DNA of 64,000 nucleotides, from positions 3,534,001 through 3,598,000 of the forward strand of contig NZ_LR134116.1 in assembly GCF_900635455.1 (NCBI RefSeq), read 5' to 3'. Each line of letters opens with the position of its first letter. The stretch's first letter is position 1. A program made the translations under genes and the position numbers. This DNA is from Yersinia intermedia. Its GTDB lineage: Bacteria; Pseudomonadota; Gammaproteobacteria; Enterobacterales; Enterobacteriaceae. This document shows, piece after piece, positions 39,201-47,215 of the stretch. Under the pieces are notes generated by a model. That model searched no databases and was not told the DNA's origin. It saw nothing but the letters and a program-made list of their open reading frames with translations.

Positions 39201-40188
39201 CATCTACAATGCCTTGCTGGCGTACCACGCCTTCACTACCACCATCGAGATAAATAACGCCATTTTTTTCAGACAAACCGCGCGCCTGCAAAATACCGGT
39301 GTTATCAATCACGGTATTCATTAACATCTCCTTGCCACGCGCGGTCAGTTGGATAACGCCACCATCAGCCTGAATCAGCCCACCGTTTTGCAGCAAAGCA
39401 CTGACTTGCTCACCCTGAACTTGCACGCCCAACAAACTACCGTGATCCAGATGAAGGGTGACGCGACTCCCGCTGGCAAACGCCACTTTCCCTTGTGGGG
39501 TGTTGATAACACCGGAAGACTGATTATCAACCTGCTGACCAATCAGTGCGATATAACCGCCTTTGGTGGTATGTAAATTGGCCTGATTAACCAACTTACC
39601 TTCATGTCTTCGGCTGGTCAGCGTATAAGTTCCAGAAATAAAGTCATTATTAGACATGGCCTTAGTACTGGCGACTAAACCACCGACATCAACTTGTGCA
39701 CCGCGACCAAACAGAATGCCATTCGGGTTAAGCAAAAAGACCTGACCATTTGCTTTTAGATTGCCATATATCTGCGATGCATCGCGGCCAAGTACCCGAT
39801 TTAGGGCAATACTCTGCTGCCCTGGCTGGTTATAAATAACACTGTTCCCCTGGGCGATATCAAAACTCCCCCAATTGATCGCCAGCTTATTGCTTTGCTG
39901 AGTCACAGTAAGGGTGGTGTTATGGACCTCCAACCGGCCTTGGCCGATAACAATATTACCGTTAACGGGCAGCGAGGGATGGGCAAATACCAGTAGCGGT
40001 AATGTACCAAGAGCTAATCCCGTCATTATTGCCAGATGGCTGAGTATTCCCGCTTTCGTATTACTATCATTAATGACCTTTTTGCCGATAGACGAAAATG
40101 ATCGTCCGTAAGCTCGGGTAAATTCTCCCACCGCAATTAAGCATCCCAACCGACGGCAGAAAATAAGTTTGTATAATTTACTGTTCAT
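33220..40188 (-). CDS. rscA: Large two-partner-secretion adhesin (TpsA, HMW1/EtpA/RscA type)
   Basis: A 2322-residue secreted beta-helix protein. Residues 1-68 are an extended signal peptide (MNSKLYKLIFCRRLGCLIAV...GRSFSSIGKK, then a hydrophobic core ending LLVFAHPSLP). The TPS secretion domain follows, with NPNGILFGRGAQVDVGGLVAST near residue 155. The middle is a Thr/Asn-rich haemagglutinin-type helix. The last third has tandem repeats of about 146 residues (VEIAGNLTGSNGSAVHG...), each loaded with N-X-S/T sequons. The C-terminus contains CIPEGVPSQKAPC, a cysteine pair placed like the HMW1 pair that tethers the adhesin to its transporter. It lies between its TpsB (40 bp) and its glycosyltransferase (66 bp). 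Receptor unknown. Confidence 0.92.
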   Translation of the reverse strand: MNSKLYKLIFCRRLGCLIAVGEFTRAYGRSFSSIGKKVINDSNTKAGILSHLAIMTGLALGTLPLLVFAHPSLPVNGNIVIGQGRLEVHNTTLTVTQQSNKLAINWGSFDIAQGNSVIYNQPGQQSIALNRVLGRDASQIYGNLKANGQVFLLNPNGILFGRGAQVDVGGLVASTKAMSNNDFISGTYTLTSRRHEGKLVNQANLHTTKGGYIALIGQQVDNQSSGVINTPQGKVAFASGSRVTLHLDHGSLLGVQVQGEQVSALLQNGGLIQADGGVIQLTARGKEMLMNTVIDNTGILQARGLSEKNGVIYLDGGSEGVVRQQGIVDASSQYGRGGSVILQGENVHLAAGSKIDAHGAEGGGKVLVGGGWQGKNNAIKNSRSVVMDKGAVIDVSALGQGTGGIAVLWSESYTGFYGDIHARGGLQSGNGGQVETSSKRNLQAFGHVDASATAGSNGSWLLDPAEVNIVGSGAQSGSSVQAGDIPAGYGVNAQVFMPTANVAQILNSSINTQLDLGTNVTVTTNNNSLTNCRWCNITLDADINKTAGGDATLTLHADGNIVINNNISTRAAKLNLNLLAGNSTADSVITLNNVDVLLNNGDLLAKHADDKSATRIAIQGGRYEVGNLTLEGNAAVASHIGVSISNAANISVAGETRITGESSNANGQGWRGVDMSEDSILTGVGNILFALKSNSKISWMGTFANVTIIGDKDITFQANANGSTYGGVDIVNGNVSSKSGNILFDVNGDILTQANYGLRIRDSQVGGGNVNFGINVTGVDGLLFRDGDLTATAGDINVNATTTNKGIWISGNTNVNASGDINLQGMTSNSTYAGADAIRISGNSSSVQVNMTAGGNISMVAVNEGTEIGTTVVADFANIKAESGDFNLNISGVKGSPFNNVSISADNILMNGNIINNEAVLMTNTVLTAKKDIKTNLTSATHKAFRFSGNGAMTAGQDILLVTNTSAPSVEAITINGTLSNRINITAGKEISITANNHGNTSGAGVGIDGANIEAKSGNFTINNNGSKGITWANVDLTANEVNFASNSTSSAGVTIRESNITATTGDINANVTSQKEGILIKPNTIFNAKKDINLTGVATGDGEGIVIQGDSNTSRNNLIAQGNITLNGKADTGDATRPSVYLSNTTLTATEHNIDINGLSAGARNVYFTDVELNAIAGNVAVYSETQAALPTSLSTALSLGGNITIKAKNGSMIGKAFNTTQGSGIGFRANSTLSVEGNIAFQGETEGSGATRKGIDFNGANTLNIAKDSQLSFLGQNKGAQVIVGGEGITYADAAQLTINNNGSLKMEGRSTRGVGINFSTNNNSVVLSGEGDTLIKGSSVADTGVAISGVVNNGTGPVTIEGTSRDNIGVHLFSAEHQVNRINVTGNSTHADGLRISGNATITDATLTGASINGSGVKIDPLPGSNIVTHVVLDNATLTGSSTNGIGVEVANDIKGIHQSVINGTTNGTGYGIEIAANLHVTGTSETDLLTLNGVATTDIGTGIKLNGNNDLSNTSLNGSAVDGIALDITSSSANQGNTVFKGTASGSGIGVQINGLLDGGVVNGAATSGTGVQVIDGVLDNSRINGLSDAGSGVSVNGDTVLNNTVLVGNSTDGKGVEIVGRLSGGYGSSVQGDVVNGIGMYIDRNATLTGGDSGELLVISGNATGEKGTGVQLEGNNTLDNTMLNGNATQGTGVDITGPLVNNGNTRVVGIATGGNGVALNGAIAGGTVSGTSDSGTGVNVDGDTQLNTTLLNGNSSDGKGVEIAGNLTGSNGSAVHGDTTNGTGVDVNRDTRLIGGGLGDLLNVTGNATGEKGTGIQFDGINILDNTSLAGNATNGTGVDINGLLQNEGNTTIAGQSENGNGIQLEGAVSGGTVTGTSANGSGIKVVNDSNLDNATLNGNSPDGKGVEIAGNLTGSNGSAVHGDTTNGTGVDIGKQIILGGGLDDLLNVTGNATGENGTGVQFNGINILDNTLLTGNATNGTGVDINGLLQNEGNTTIGGQSDNGSGVQLGGAVSGGSVNGTSANGSGIKVVNDSNLDNAILNGNSLNGKGVEIAGNLTGSNGSAVQGETTNGSGVDVGENASLSGMGPDDLLTVTGNASGDKGAGVQLDGNNTLNDTTLAGNAIDGHGVAITGPVSNTGNTTINGNTANDGHAVHVGGPISGGRVNGNSVNNHAIFLDDDAAVTNIELSGNTGSNRSPVFITLPANIGENVTINGKPVDKNSFVGKSIERTSLEQITPPEEGIEPGLLLMKRNQILNSLETQTLPPPIVTESEHDIAANISIAVCIPEGVPSQKAPCDTYIVGKWKPLPKISGQE
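33600..35838 (-). repeat. Tandem 435-510 bp repeats within rscA
   Basis: Homologous units each begin with the codons for V-E-(I/V)-(A/V): at 35838, 35328, 34890, 34452 and 34017 (minus strand). The spacings are 510, 438, 438 and 435 bp, i.e. 170, 146, 146 and 145 residues. The units starting at 34890 and 34452 are nearly identical; the first is longer and the last decays toward the C-terminus. Such near-identical DNA repeats invite copy-number change by recombination. Confidence 0.9.
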
Positions 40189-40228
40189 TATTCACGTCCA
40201 TTAAATCTGACAAATATGCCGATAAGCG

Positions 40229-42022
40229 CTAAAACATCTTGTAAGCACTAAGCCAGAATTGGTCATTATCCGGTTGAGGAGTTGCAGCCTGGCCGGTTCG
40301 ATGTGCCCAAGTCAGATTCAAGGAATAATCTGCCGGACGAGAGAGAGTGATATAGGCACCAAAGCCAGACAGGTTGATATTATTCCCCGCCATGCCTGCG
40401 ATAGGTTGGCGATAATAAGACCCCCACCCTTGGTCAAAGAATGCAGCAAAAGTGATTTGGTTCCCCATACCAGTCCAAGCCGGGAATGGGGGTTGCCAGT
40501 GGGTACGTAATTCAGTGGTGAAAAGTGTGCCTTTATCCACCGCCCCTTCACCAATACCGTAAGCCCTAACCGCCAATGGCCCACCCAACAACAGCTTTTG
40601 TGAGCTATCAAGATTTTTACTGGCTATTTGGCCGGTAAATTGATTGAAGAAAGAAAAATAAGAGCCAAAACCCTGATCATGACCGGCATGATAATTAAAA
40701 CGGGCAAAAGCGCCGCCAATACCAGTCAAGGAATTCATACTCTGACTGAATTCATCATCTAATGACAGATGGCCTGCGGTACCCAGTAAATTAAAATTAC
40801 TTAGCCCACGAGGTACTGCGGTAAACGTGCCATAAATGCCCAATTCACCCGCATCCAGATTGCGTTTTTGTTCCGGTAGCATAATGAGTGAGTCACGCAT
40901 TTTGCTCTGATAATACCCGGTACTCACATCAATTCTGGCCGCCGAATTGCGGATCCACGGATGGCGTAAATTAACCCCCCAGCTATTAGAATGACCACGC
41001 GCATCCAATACCTCGAAAGGCCCCTTAAGGGTATAATCCAAATAGCTATAATTTAGCGCAGCACGGGTACCATACGTATTAATTGGGAAGTTATAATCCA
41101 ACAAGCCATTGAATACATCTGCCGAGCTGGATAAAATAAAATTAGCTCGTAACTGATCCCCCCAACCCATCATATTATTCAGCGCGCCACCTACTAATAA
41201 CCGATTATGACCAGAGTAATCATTGCCCTGATTATCTACGCCGAGGTACCCCATCGCGGTTTGACTGGAGGTAATATCAGCATAGACCCTTGTCATTCCA
41301 GATTGGGTTCCTGGTTTTAATGCCAAAGCAGCATCAACCCCTGGGATATCATTAAGAATAAGGTTGGTTCGTTCAAGGCGAGATAATTCAGCCGGAGAAG
41401 CAGCACAATCTTTATTGCCAAAAAAACCCACTTCTTTGCTACAACTATTACTTTCAATCACCGCAGTAACAAAATCAGTATTCAACCGACTCTGATTATT
41501 GACCTCCGGTTTATCTAATCTGCCAGCAATAATACGAACGATGACAACACCGTCACGGATAGCTTGTGGTGGCAATATTGCCTGAGTGGCAACAAATCCT
41601 TGTTGTCGATAAAAGCGAGTTACCGCTAATGTCATGGCTTGTAAATCATTAAAGGTTAATTGCTGCCCCAACCAAGGCGTAATTACGGCACGTAGTGCTT
41701 TATTATTTCCGTTACTGTGCCGCAATAACTGGGTATCCCCCTCGAATCTAACCTCACGCAACATGATACTTCCCGCCGAGTTAGAACCGCCGAACGATGC
41801 AGGAGGGAGCAAAGGTGGAAGCTTGATTTCAGCTTCCTGTGGCGCACGCAATGGCACCGGTGTTGTTTGCCGTATTTCGTTACTAATTACACCTGCATTC
41901 GGTACATTTATGACCTGAGGAGCAGCAACGACCTGTGAGCAAAAAAAAAGGATAAACATTAGTGCGTTGGAACTCAATTTAGTCTGAAACCGTGATTTTT
42001 CTGGATAATAAAAATATCGCAT
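40229..42022 (-). CDS. rscB: Two-partner-secretion outer membrane transporter (TpsB, HMW1B/EtpB type)
   Basis: A 597-residue FhaC/ShlB-family pore that exports the RscA adhesin. It has a signal peptide (to about residue 34, VVAAPQV), a proline-rich linker, POTRA domains (about 85-240; IMLREVRFEGDTQLL, VIVRIIAGRLDKPEV) and a C-terminal beta-barrel ending in aromatic ...WLSAYKMF. The barrel-lid motif reads LAVRAYGIGEG, the VRGY-type signature of the superfamily. The order B-A-C matches the etpBAC and rscBAC loci rather than Haemophilus hmwABC. First gene of the operon, behind a long AT-rich leader. Confidence 0.92.
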   Translation of the reverse strand: MRYFYYPEKSRFQTKLSSNALMFILFFCSQVVAAPQVINVPNAGVISNEIRQTTPVPLRAPQEAEIKLPPLLPPASFGGSNSAGSIMLREVRFEGDTQLLRHSNGNNKALRAVITPWLGQQLTFNDLQAMTLAVTRFYRQQGFVATQAILPPQAIRDGVVIVRIIAGRLDKPEVNNQSRLNTDFVTAVIESNSCSKEVGFFGNKDCAASPAELSRLERTNLILNDIPGVDAALALKPGTQSGMTRVYADITSSQTAMGYLGVDNQGNDYSGHNRLLVGGALNNMMGWGDQLRANFILSSSADVFNGLLDYNFPINTYGTRAALNYSYLDYTLKGPFEVLDARGHSNSWGVNLRHPWIRNSAARIDVSTGYYQSKMRDSLIMLPEQKRNLDAGELGIYGTFTAVPRGLSNFNLLGTAGHLSLDDEFSQSMNSLTGIGGAFARFNYHAGHDQGFGSYFSFFNQFTGQIASKNLDSSQKLLLGGPLAVRAYGIGEGAVDKGTLFTTELRTHWQPPFPAWTGMGNQITFAAFFDQGWGSYYRQPIAGMAGNNINLSGFGAYITLSRPADYSLNLTWAHRTGQAATPQPDNDQFWLSAYKMF

Positions 42023-42576
42023 AAAATACGCCTGCTTAGCATTATGATAACACCAGTTTAAATAATAAAACCCTCCGTTATTTAATACTGGCCCGCATGA
42101 TTATTTTTTAATTATCAAGTTAATTATTTCATTAAACCCAATATAGGATAAAATTAGAATGGTGTGGAAATTGAATAAATACAAACACCAAAAAGAGTAA
42201 TCTCTGTTGTTTCAGACTAATAGCCAGTTCATATTTATAACAAATAGTTATTTATGGTAGATATACCATTATTGACATGAAATAATAATAATCTGCCCTT
42301 ACCTATACAACCTTAAATTGATTTTATTTTATATAGATAGGGTGGTAACAATACAACCAAATGAAAACACACTTTATAATTAACACTCATCAACCTAATT
42401 ACACTAATTGCAACTAAATAAAGTAAAATAATAAGCCATAAAGAACGCCAATAATGACAACAAAAAAATCAATATTTTTTAATCTAGCCTAAACAGAAGC
42501 AACTTACTTAAATATGAATAATGCTATTCCACATATTTATAATCACAGCAAGTGATAGTGATTTAAATAATAAAAA
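42023..42576. other. AT-rich upstream region of the rscBAC operon
   Basis: About 550 bp without a gene and, by eye, well below 35% GC (stretches such as 42080-42520 are almost all A/T). It should hold the rscB promoter. I looked for tandem heptamers like those driving phase variation of Haemophilus hmw genes and saw none, and no LysR-type regulator gene is adjacent. Composition suggests H-NS silencing, which is inference. Confidence 0.6.
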
Positions 42577-42604
42577 AACCCCGTATTTCTTAACGGGGTT
42601 ACTA
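42571..42604 (-). terminator. Terminator of mtnK
   Basis: AACCCCGT (42577-42584) pairs with ACGGGGTT (42593-42600). On the minus strand it is followed by TTTTTTATTATTT, 39 bp after the mtnK stop. Confidence 0.9.
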
Positions 42605-42638
42605 TATTTATCATCTCGCTGTAGCATAATGATTATTG

Positions 42639-43838
42639 CTATCCATTCTGGCGAATACGAGCAATCAAATCATTTATATTACTTATGGATGGTGCCGCCA
42701 ATATCAAGGTTCGCCCTAAACTCAGAGCATGGCGCTGGCATGCTTGGCGCATCTCTTCATCAGCGATACTATCCAGATCAGCAACATGTGCCAGACCAAT
42801 AGTGCGCCGAATTAACTCAGTGCCGCAATACCCTATCGCGTCCTGCCAAACCTGTTGCAGGAACTGCTGTACATATCCTTCGGTCGCTAAAGCCAAATCC
42901 TGCGCCTTTTGCTGGCTTAATGCCACGAAGCGGCTGGCAAATGTTTGCCAGAGAATATGCACATCTTTCAGCCGTTGTTCACGGCCGGCTGCGGCATCGC
43001 GCGGGCCTGCCAAACCGGGCAATCCACAGTAATTGAGCAGTAAATTTCCCAGCGCGGTACCCACATCAAAGCCGATTGGGCCATAAAAACCAAATTCGGC
43101 ATCAATAGCTTTCAAACGCCCCTCAGCAACGAAAATTGAACCGCTATGAATATCCCCGTGCAACAATGCCTCGGCTTTACTCAAGAAGCGATGTTTGAGC
43201 GAGGCCACTGCCACCTTGAGCGTATTATCCTGGCGCAAGGCCAGCACATCAGCTAAGAGTGCCGGATCAAAATTATTACGTTCGTGGTCAATATAAGGGT
43301 CAGTAAAGAATAAATCCTCAGTAATCTGGCACAACTCTGGGTTGGTATAGCAGCTCACCGCTGCTTTTTTGGCTTGTGCCGACTGATAAAAATCTGAGGT
43401 ATGGAATAAGGTTTGCGCCAAATACTCTGCCAGTTGTCCTGCCGCCTGCGGATAGTGTTTACCGGCCAGCAGTTCACTGCGCCAGATATGGTGATCAGAT
43501 AAGTCCTCTTGCACCATAACCGCCAATTCAGCATCGTGATGCAGTACATTGACCGTGTGTTGCGGGCAAAATTGGCTGTGTGTCAGCAGGGTTTGCGCTT
43601 CAATTCTGGCGCGATCCAAGGTCAACGGCCAAGACTCCCCGACACAGCGCACATAAGGCAGTGCTTGTTTGACAATCACCCGGCTGATGCCGGCCGCATC
43701 ACGGATTTTAAACACCAGATTGAGATTGCCATCCCCAATTTCATCGGCCGTCACTAAAGTCAGTGGATCAGCAACCTGACCAAATTGGCGAGCATATTCA
43801 ACAGCATCCGCAGCAGTAAATGTATAGTAGCGCGACAT
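42639..43838 (-). CDS. mtnK: 5-methylthioribose kinase
   Basis: Phosphorylates 5-methylthioribose to the 1-phosphate, feeding the methionine salvage pathway. The 399-residue protein has the kinase-like fold of aminoglycoside phosphotransferases: [13 protein letters not shown] (nucleotide loop, near residue 36), the catalytic [12 protein letters not shown] (near 230) and [16 protein letters not shown] (metal, near 248). The ATG at 43838 follows AGAGG by six bases; an upstream TTG two codons earlier is not needed. Divergent from mtnA across a spacer with a candidate MetJ operator. Confidence 0.95.
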   Translation of the reverse strand: MSRYYTFTAADAVEYARQFGQVADPLTLVTADEIGDGNLNLVFKIRDAAGISRVIVKQALPYVRCVGESWPLTLDRARIEAQTLLTHSQFCPQHTVNVLHHDAELAVMVQEDLSDHHIWRSELLAGKHYPQAAGQLAEYLAQTLFHTSDFYQSAQAKKAAVSCYTNPELCQITEDLFFTDPYIDHERNNFDPALLADVLALRQDNTLKVAVASLKHRFLSKAEALLHGDIHSGSIFVAEGRLKAIDAEFGFYGPIGFDVGTALGNLLLNYCGLPGLAGPRDAAAGREQRLKDVHILWQTFASRFVALSQQKAQDLALATEGYVQQFLQQVWQDAIGYCGTELIRRTIGLAHVADLDSIADEEMRQACQRHALSLGRTLILAAPSISNINDLIARIRQNG

Positions 43839-43953
43839 CTTCAACCTCTTTGTTCTTTACCTGATTCTAATTCACTCACCGCCAACCATTTGCTTAGCCG
43901 TGAAATTATTCCCTGTAGAGCAAAAAAATCCGCATTTAGGCGTAAAACCATAT

Positions 43954-43969
43954 AGACGTCTACACATCC
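43954..43969. promoter_or_regulatory. Candidate MetJ operator between mtnK and mtnA
   Basis: AGACGTCT at 43954-43961 is a perfect met box, followed directly by ACACATCC (5/8). MetJ binds two or more adjacent 8-mers. It lies 115 bp from the mtnK start and 62 bp from the mtnA start, so it could repress both. Confidence 0.65.
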
Positions 43970-44030
43970 GTAAGATATGTTGGCAGAATAAGAAACCAGA
44001 TGCAATAACGCAACATGGATTTAACTCACT

Positions 44031-45071
44031 ATGCAGACGCTTAACAGGCTCGATTTACAGACCACCAGCTTAAGAATTATCGATAACCAGCTCTGGATAC
44101 TCGATCAGCAGGCATTACCACAGCGTCAGGAGTGGCTATTAGCTGATACGGTAGAGTTACTGATTGGTCATATCCAAACATTGCGAGTCCGTGGTGCACC
44201 GCTCATTGGACTGTCAGCAAGTTTATTATTGGCTTTACTGGCAGAACGTGGTTTGCCGCAAGCTCAACTTGAGCAGGCATTGATTGCGCTGCGTGAATCC
44301 CGCCCGACGGCGGTTAATTTGATGAACAATCTGGCACGGATGCAGCAAGCTTTACTACAAGCGAACTGGGTCGATACGTTGGTCCGCGAAGCGCTACACT
44401 TGGTGGATGAAGACCGCGAATTGTGCGAGCGCATTGCCCGGCATGGGGCGGCACTGGTTAAACCGGGTAGTAACTTGCTAACCCACTGCAATACCGGTGG
44501 CCTCGCTACGGCAGGCATTGGTACGGCTATCGGCGTATTATTGAAAGCCCATCAGCAAGGTAATATTCAGCAGGTGTGGGTCGATGAAACCCGTCCTTTA
44601 CTGCAAGGCGGCCGCTTAACTGCCTGGGAGTTAGGTGAGTTAGGTATTCCATATCAATTGATTTGTGATTCGATGGCTGCCAGCCTGATGGCTCAGGGCA
44701 AAGTGGATGCTATCTGGGTTGGCGCAGATCGCATTGCCGCCAACGGCGATGTGGCAAATAAAATAGGCACCTACAGTTTGGCGGTGTTGGCCCACTATCA
44801 CCATATTCCGTTCTATGTTGCCGCCCCACACACCACCCATGATCCAAACTGCCCGAATGGTGCAGCGATCCCAATCGAGCAGCGTGCCGCCAGTGAAGTG
44901 ACCGGTGTCTCAGGCAGCTTTGGCAGTTGCCATTGGGCACCACAAGATGCCGCGGTGTATAATCCGGCATTTGATGTCACACCGGCGGCATTGATCAGTG
45001 GTTGGGTATTAGACAGCGGCGTCATTAGCCCAGAACAAGTGGCGGCAGGCTTCTTCCAACCAAAGAATTAG
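44031..45071 (+). CDS. mtnA: Methylthioribose-1-phosphate isomerase
   Basis: Converts 5-methylthioribose 1-phosphate to methylthioribulose 1-phosphate. The 346-residue protein is of the eIF2B-alpha-like isomerase family: [17 protein letters not shown] (near 53), [20 protein letters not shown] with the catalytic Cys (near 155), [22 protein letters not shown] with the catalytic Asp (near 233), and [12 protein letters not shown]. Together with divergent mtnK it forms one arm of the salvage cluster; an ERIC-like remnant lies just downstream. Confidence 0.96.
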   Translation: MQTLNRLDLQTTSLRIIDNQLWILDQQALPQRQEWLLADTVELLIGHIQTLRVRGAPLIGLSASLLLALLAERGLPQAQLEQALIALRESRPTAVNLMNNLARMQQALLQANWVDTLVREALHLVDEDRELCERIARHGAALVKPGSNLLTHCNTGGLATAGIGTAIGVLLKAHQQGNIQQVWVDETRPLLQGGRLTAWELGELGIPYQLICDSMAASLMAQGKVDAIWVGADRIAANGDVANKIGTYSLAVLAHYHHIPFYVAAPHTTHDPNCPNGAAIPIEQRAASEVTGVSGSFGSCHWAPQDAAVYNPAFDVTPAALISGWVLDSGVISPEQVAAGFFQPKN

Positions 45072-45086
45072 CAATGTTTGCAATTT

Positions 45087-45158
45087 TATCCCCAAAGTAA
45101 TTGGAGTCGCAGATAAGCAAGCCTGGCTAACACCGCTGCGGCTTCAAGTGCGAAGGGG
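45087..45158. repeat. Short ERIC-like element between mtnA and mtnD
   Basis: The ends resemble the 10.5-kb element (TTATCCCCAAAGTAATTGGAG at one end, CTTCAAGTGCGAAGGGG at the other) but the central inverted repeat is missing, leaving about 72 bp. One end lies a base or two from the mtnD stop codon (45160-45162). Sits between convergent genes. Confidence 0.65.
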
Positions 45159-45159
45159 C

Positions 45160-45702
45160 TCAATCCAAACGTGGATAAGCATCGGCTATCTTATCGCCAG
45201 TAAAATGCGCCACCCACCCCTCAGGATTATCAAATACCCGAATAGCCGTGAAATTCGGTGCAGACCCCATATCAAACCAGTGGCGAGTATTGGCAGGCAC
45301 AGAGAGTAAATCATTCTTTTCGCACAAAATTTGATAAATTTTACCGTTCAGATGCAAACAGAACAGCCCTGACCCTGCAACGAAAAAGCGCACTTCATCT
45401 TCACCGTGAGTATGTTCCGATAAAAACTTCTCGCGTAACACGTCTCGCTGGGCGTTATCGGGCCGCATGCTGATCACATCCCAGCTCTGATAACCCTTCT
45501 CTGCCACCAGCCGGTCAATCTCATGTTGATAAGCTGCAATCACCGCCTCTGGTTGTGGGTTTTCACCCAGTTCACGATCTGCCTGCCAGCGCTCAAAGCG
45601 CACACCAATGGCGGTCAGTTGCTGTTGAATTTCTTCAGCATCACGGCTTTGCCACAGCGCTTGTTCCGGCTGCTTATCACTAAAAATCGTTAATCCGCTC
45701 AT
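45160..45702 (-). CDS. mtnD: Acireductone dioxygenase
   Basis: Oxidises 1,2-dihydroxy-5-methylthiopentene to the keto acid precursor of methionine (Fe form) or to CO-releasing products (Ni form). The 180-residue cupin has the metal ligands in [12 protein letters not shown] (near residues 95-106) and [10 protein letters not shown] (near 139). It overlaps mtnC by four bases (ATGA), and its 3' end touches an ERIC-like repeat. Confidence 0.96.
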   Translation of the reverse strand: MSGLTIFSDKQPEQALWQSRDAEEIQQQLTAIGVRFERWQADRELGENPQPEAVIAAYQHEIDRLVAEKGYQSWDVISMRPDNAQRDVLREKFLSEHTHGEDEVRFFVAGSGLFCLHLNGKIYQILCEKNDLLSVPANTRHWFDMGSAPNFTAIRVFDNPEGWVAHFTGDKIADAYPRLD

Positions 45703-46388
45703 GCTGTAAAATCCTCTAAAATGATTTGATCAAAACGACTCACCTGTGGGTGGTGGCTTTCGTTATCAGGTAAGTCGCGAATCAGTTGGCAAGTATGCCA
45801 GCCCGCCAGTTGAGCGGCGTCCAGCTCTTGACGGATATCAGATAAAAACAGCAGTGCTGGCGGTGCGATAGCTAATTGATGCGCAATATTCTGATAAGAA
45901 CTCACCTCACGTTTCCCACCGACATGGGTATCAAAATAGCCGCTGAATAACGGGCGTAAATCCCCTGCATCGCTGTAACCAAACAGCAATTTCTGCGCAG
46001 CAACCGAGCCAGAAGAGTAGACATATAACCCCACCCCCTGTTGCTGCCAGTCAGCCAATTGCTGGGCCACTTCTGGGTAAAGATGGCCGAGAAAATCCCC
46101 TTGCAGATAACCGGTGCGCCAGATAATGCCCTGAATCGCTTTCAATGCTGTGGATTTACGATCTTCATCCATAAAACCATGTAACGCGGTAATCAAGGTT
46201 TCTATATCAGCATCCGGCAGTGCAAGTTCATGGCGCAAACTGGCTAGCGCAGTGGCAATCTCTTCATCCTGCTGGTGTGCGTGTAAATAAGGCGTCAGTC
46301 GCTCGCGGGCATAGGGGAACAGCACCTGATGGACAAAGCGAATGTCACTGGTGGTGCCTTCAATATCGGTAACAATAGCCTGGATCAT
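45699..46388 (-). CDS. mtnC: Enolase-phosphatase E1
   Basis: HAD-superfamily enzyme that enolises and dephosphorylates diketo-methylthiopentyl phosphate. The 229 residues carry motif I as [12 protein letters not shown] (residues 5-16), the [15 protein letters not shown] motif II block, and the acidic [12 protein letters not shown] motif IV. It overlaps mtnB at ATGA (46385-46388) and mtnD at 45699-45702, so mtnB-mtnC-mtnD are translationally coupled. Confidence 0.96.
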   Translation of the reverse strand: MIQAIVTDIEGTTSDIRFVHQVLFPYARERLTPYLHAHQQDEEIATALASLRHELALPDADIETLITALHGFMDEDRKSTALKAIQGIIWRTGYLQGDFLGHLYPEVAQQLADWQQQGVGLYVYSSGSVAAQKLLFGYSDAGDLRPLFSGYFDTHVGGKREVSSYQNIAHQLAIAPPALLFLSDIRQELDAAQLAGWHTCQLIRDLPDNESHHPQVSRFDQIILEDFTA

Positions 46389-47017
46389 TTAGCCCCCACA
46401 TTAAAATTTACGTCAACTAATCGACGTTGCAGTTCACACTGGAACAAGAATTCCAGCCCTTCCAGATGACGACGGGCTTGTGCCACGCTATTTCCCCAGC
46501 AATACAGGCCATGACCGCGCACCAAAAATCCGTAGCGAAGCGGGTTATTATCTGCCAGTGCGGCAACCCGTTGGGCCAGCGCGGAAATATCCTGATCATT
46601 GTCAAAAATAGGGATGACAACCGCATCTAAATGGCTGTGCTGACCTGATAGCGATTTCTGCATTTCATAGCCTTGCAAGACTAATTCATGGCTACGCTCA
46701 ACCCGCGATAACACAGTGGCATTCACTGAATGAGTATGTAACACCGCATTGATCTCTGGATACCGACGATAAAGCAAGGTATGCAAGCCGGTCTCCGCTG
46801 ACGGTGTACGCCCACTGGGAACATGGTTGTTGGCAGTTTCTACCAGTAGAAAATCGTCAGCGGTGAGGCTGCCTTTATCTTTACCTGATTCGGTAACCAG
46901 ACAGTGAGCCGAGTCCAGCCGCAGGGACATATTACCACCGGTCGCCGGGCACCAGCCCTTCTCTCCGATCCAATGGCAGGCGGCTAACAGTGCCTCCAGT
47001 TGTACATTTTCTGTCAT
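46385..47017 (-). CDS. mtnB: Methylthioribulose-1-phosphate dehydratase
   Basis: Class II aldolase-like zinc enzyme, the third step of salvage. The 210-residue protein has [21 protein letters not shown] and the later RGHGLYCWG zinc/substrate blocks. The start is the ATG at 47017 ([22 protein letters not shown]) behind CAGGGATATGCA; 32 further upstream codons are open but run through the promoter region and a MetJ-like operator flank. First gene of mtnBCD, divergent from mtnE. Confidence 0.94.
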   Translation of the reverse strand: MTENVQLEALLAACHWIGEKGWCPATGGNMSLRLDSAHCLVTESGKDKGSLTADDFLLVETANNHVPSGRTPSAETGLHTLLYRRYPEINAVLHTHSVNATVLSRVERSHELVLQGYEMQKSLSGQHSHLDAVVIPIFDNDQDISALAQRVAALADNNPLRYGFLVRGHGLYCWGNSVAQARRHLEGLEFLFQCELQRRLVDVNFNVGAK

Positions 47018-47125
47018 TGCATATCCCTGTTGTGGTGTAGGTGTGTCATCACATTTGGCAACCGCTATCTGCCCGACGATTACCCTTAGTACATTTTTAT
47101 CTATGCTTAGCAAATTACGTCATTT

Positions 47126-47149
47126 AGCCGTTTAAACATCTAAGCGTCT
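47126..47149. promoter_or_regulatory. Candidate triple MetJ operator between mtnB and mtnE
   Basis: Three adjacent 8-mers, AGCCGTTT, AAACATCT and AAGCGTCT, each match the met box AGACGTCT at 6 of 8 positions. They lie about 110 bp before mtnB and 67 bp before mtnE, able to control both directions. Confidence 0.65.
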
Positions 47150-47215
47150 TGATTGCCAAATCTTAACATCGTGTTATATTGACGGCAACATACCGCGCCA
47201 GGAGTATTCATCTGC

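Noticed and set aside
33323..39576. Many long open frames on the plus strand opposite rscA
   Set aside because: They recur with the repeat period, have proline/leucine-rich low-complexity translations and no ribosome sites; they are antisense shadows of the Asn/Gly/Thr-rich adhesin.
42080..42520. Phase-variable tandem repeats upstream of rscB
   Set aside because: Only irregular AT-rich sequence is present; no heptamer or other unit repeats in tandem.
42521..42802. 93-codon plus-strand frame across the mtnK terminator
   Set aside because: It runs through a strong terminator hairpin and antisense to mtnK, with no family resemblance.
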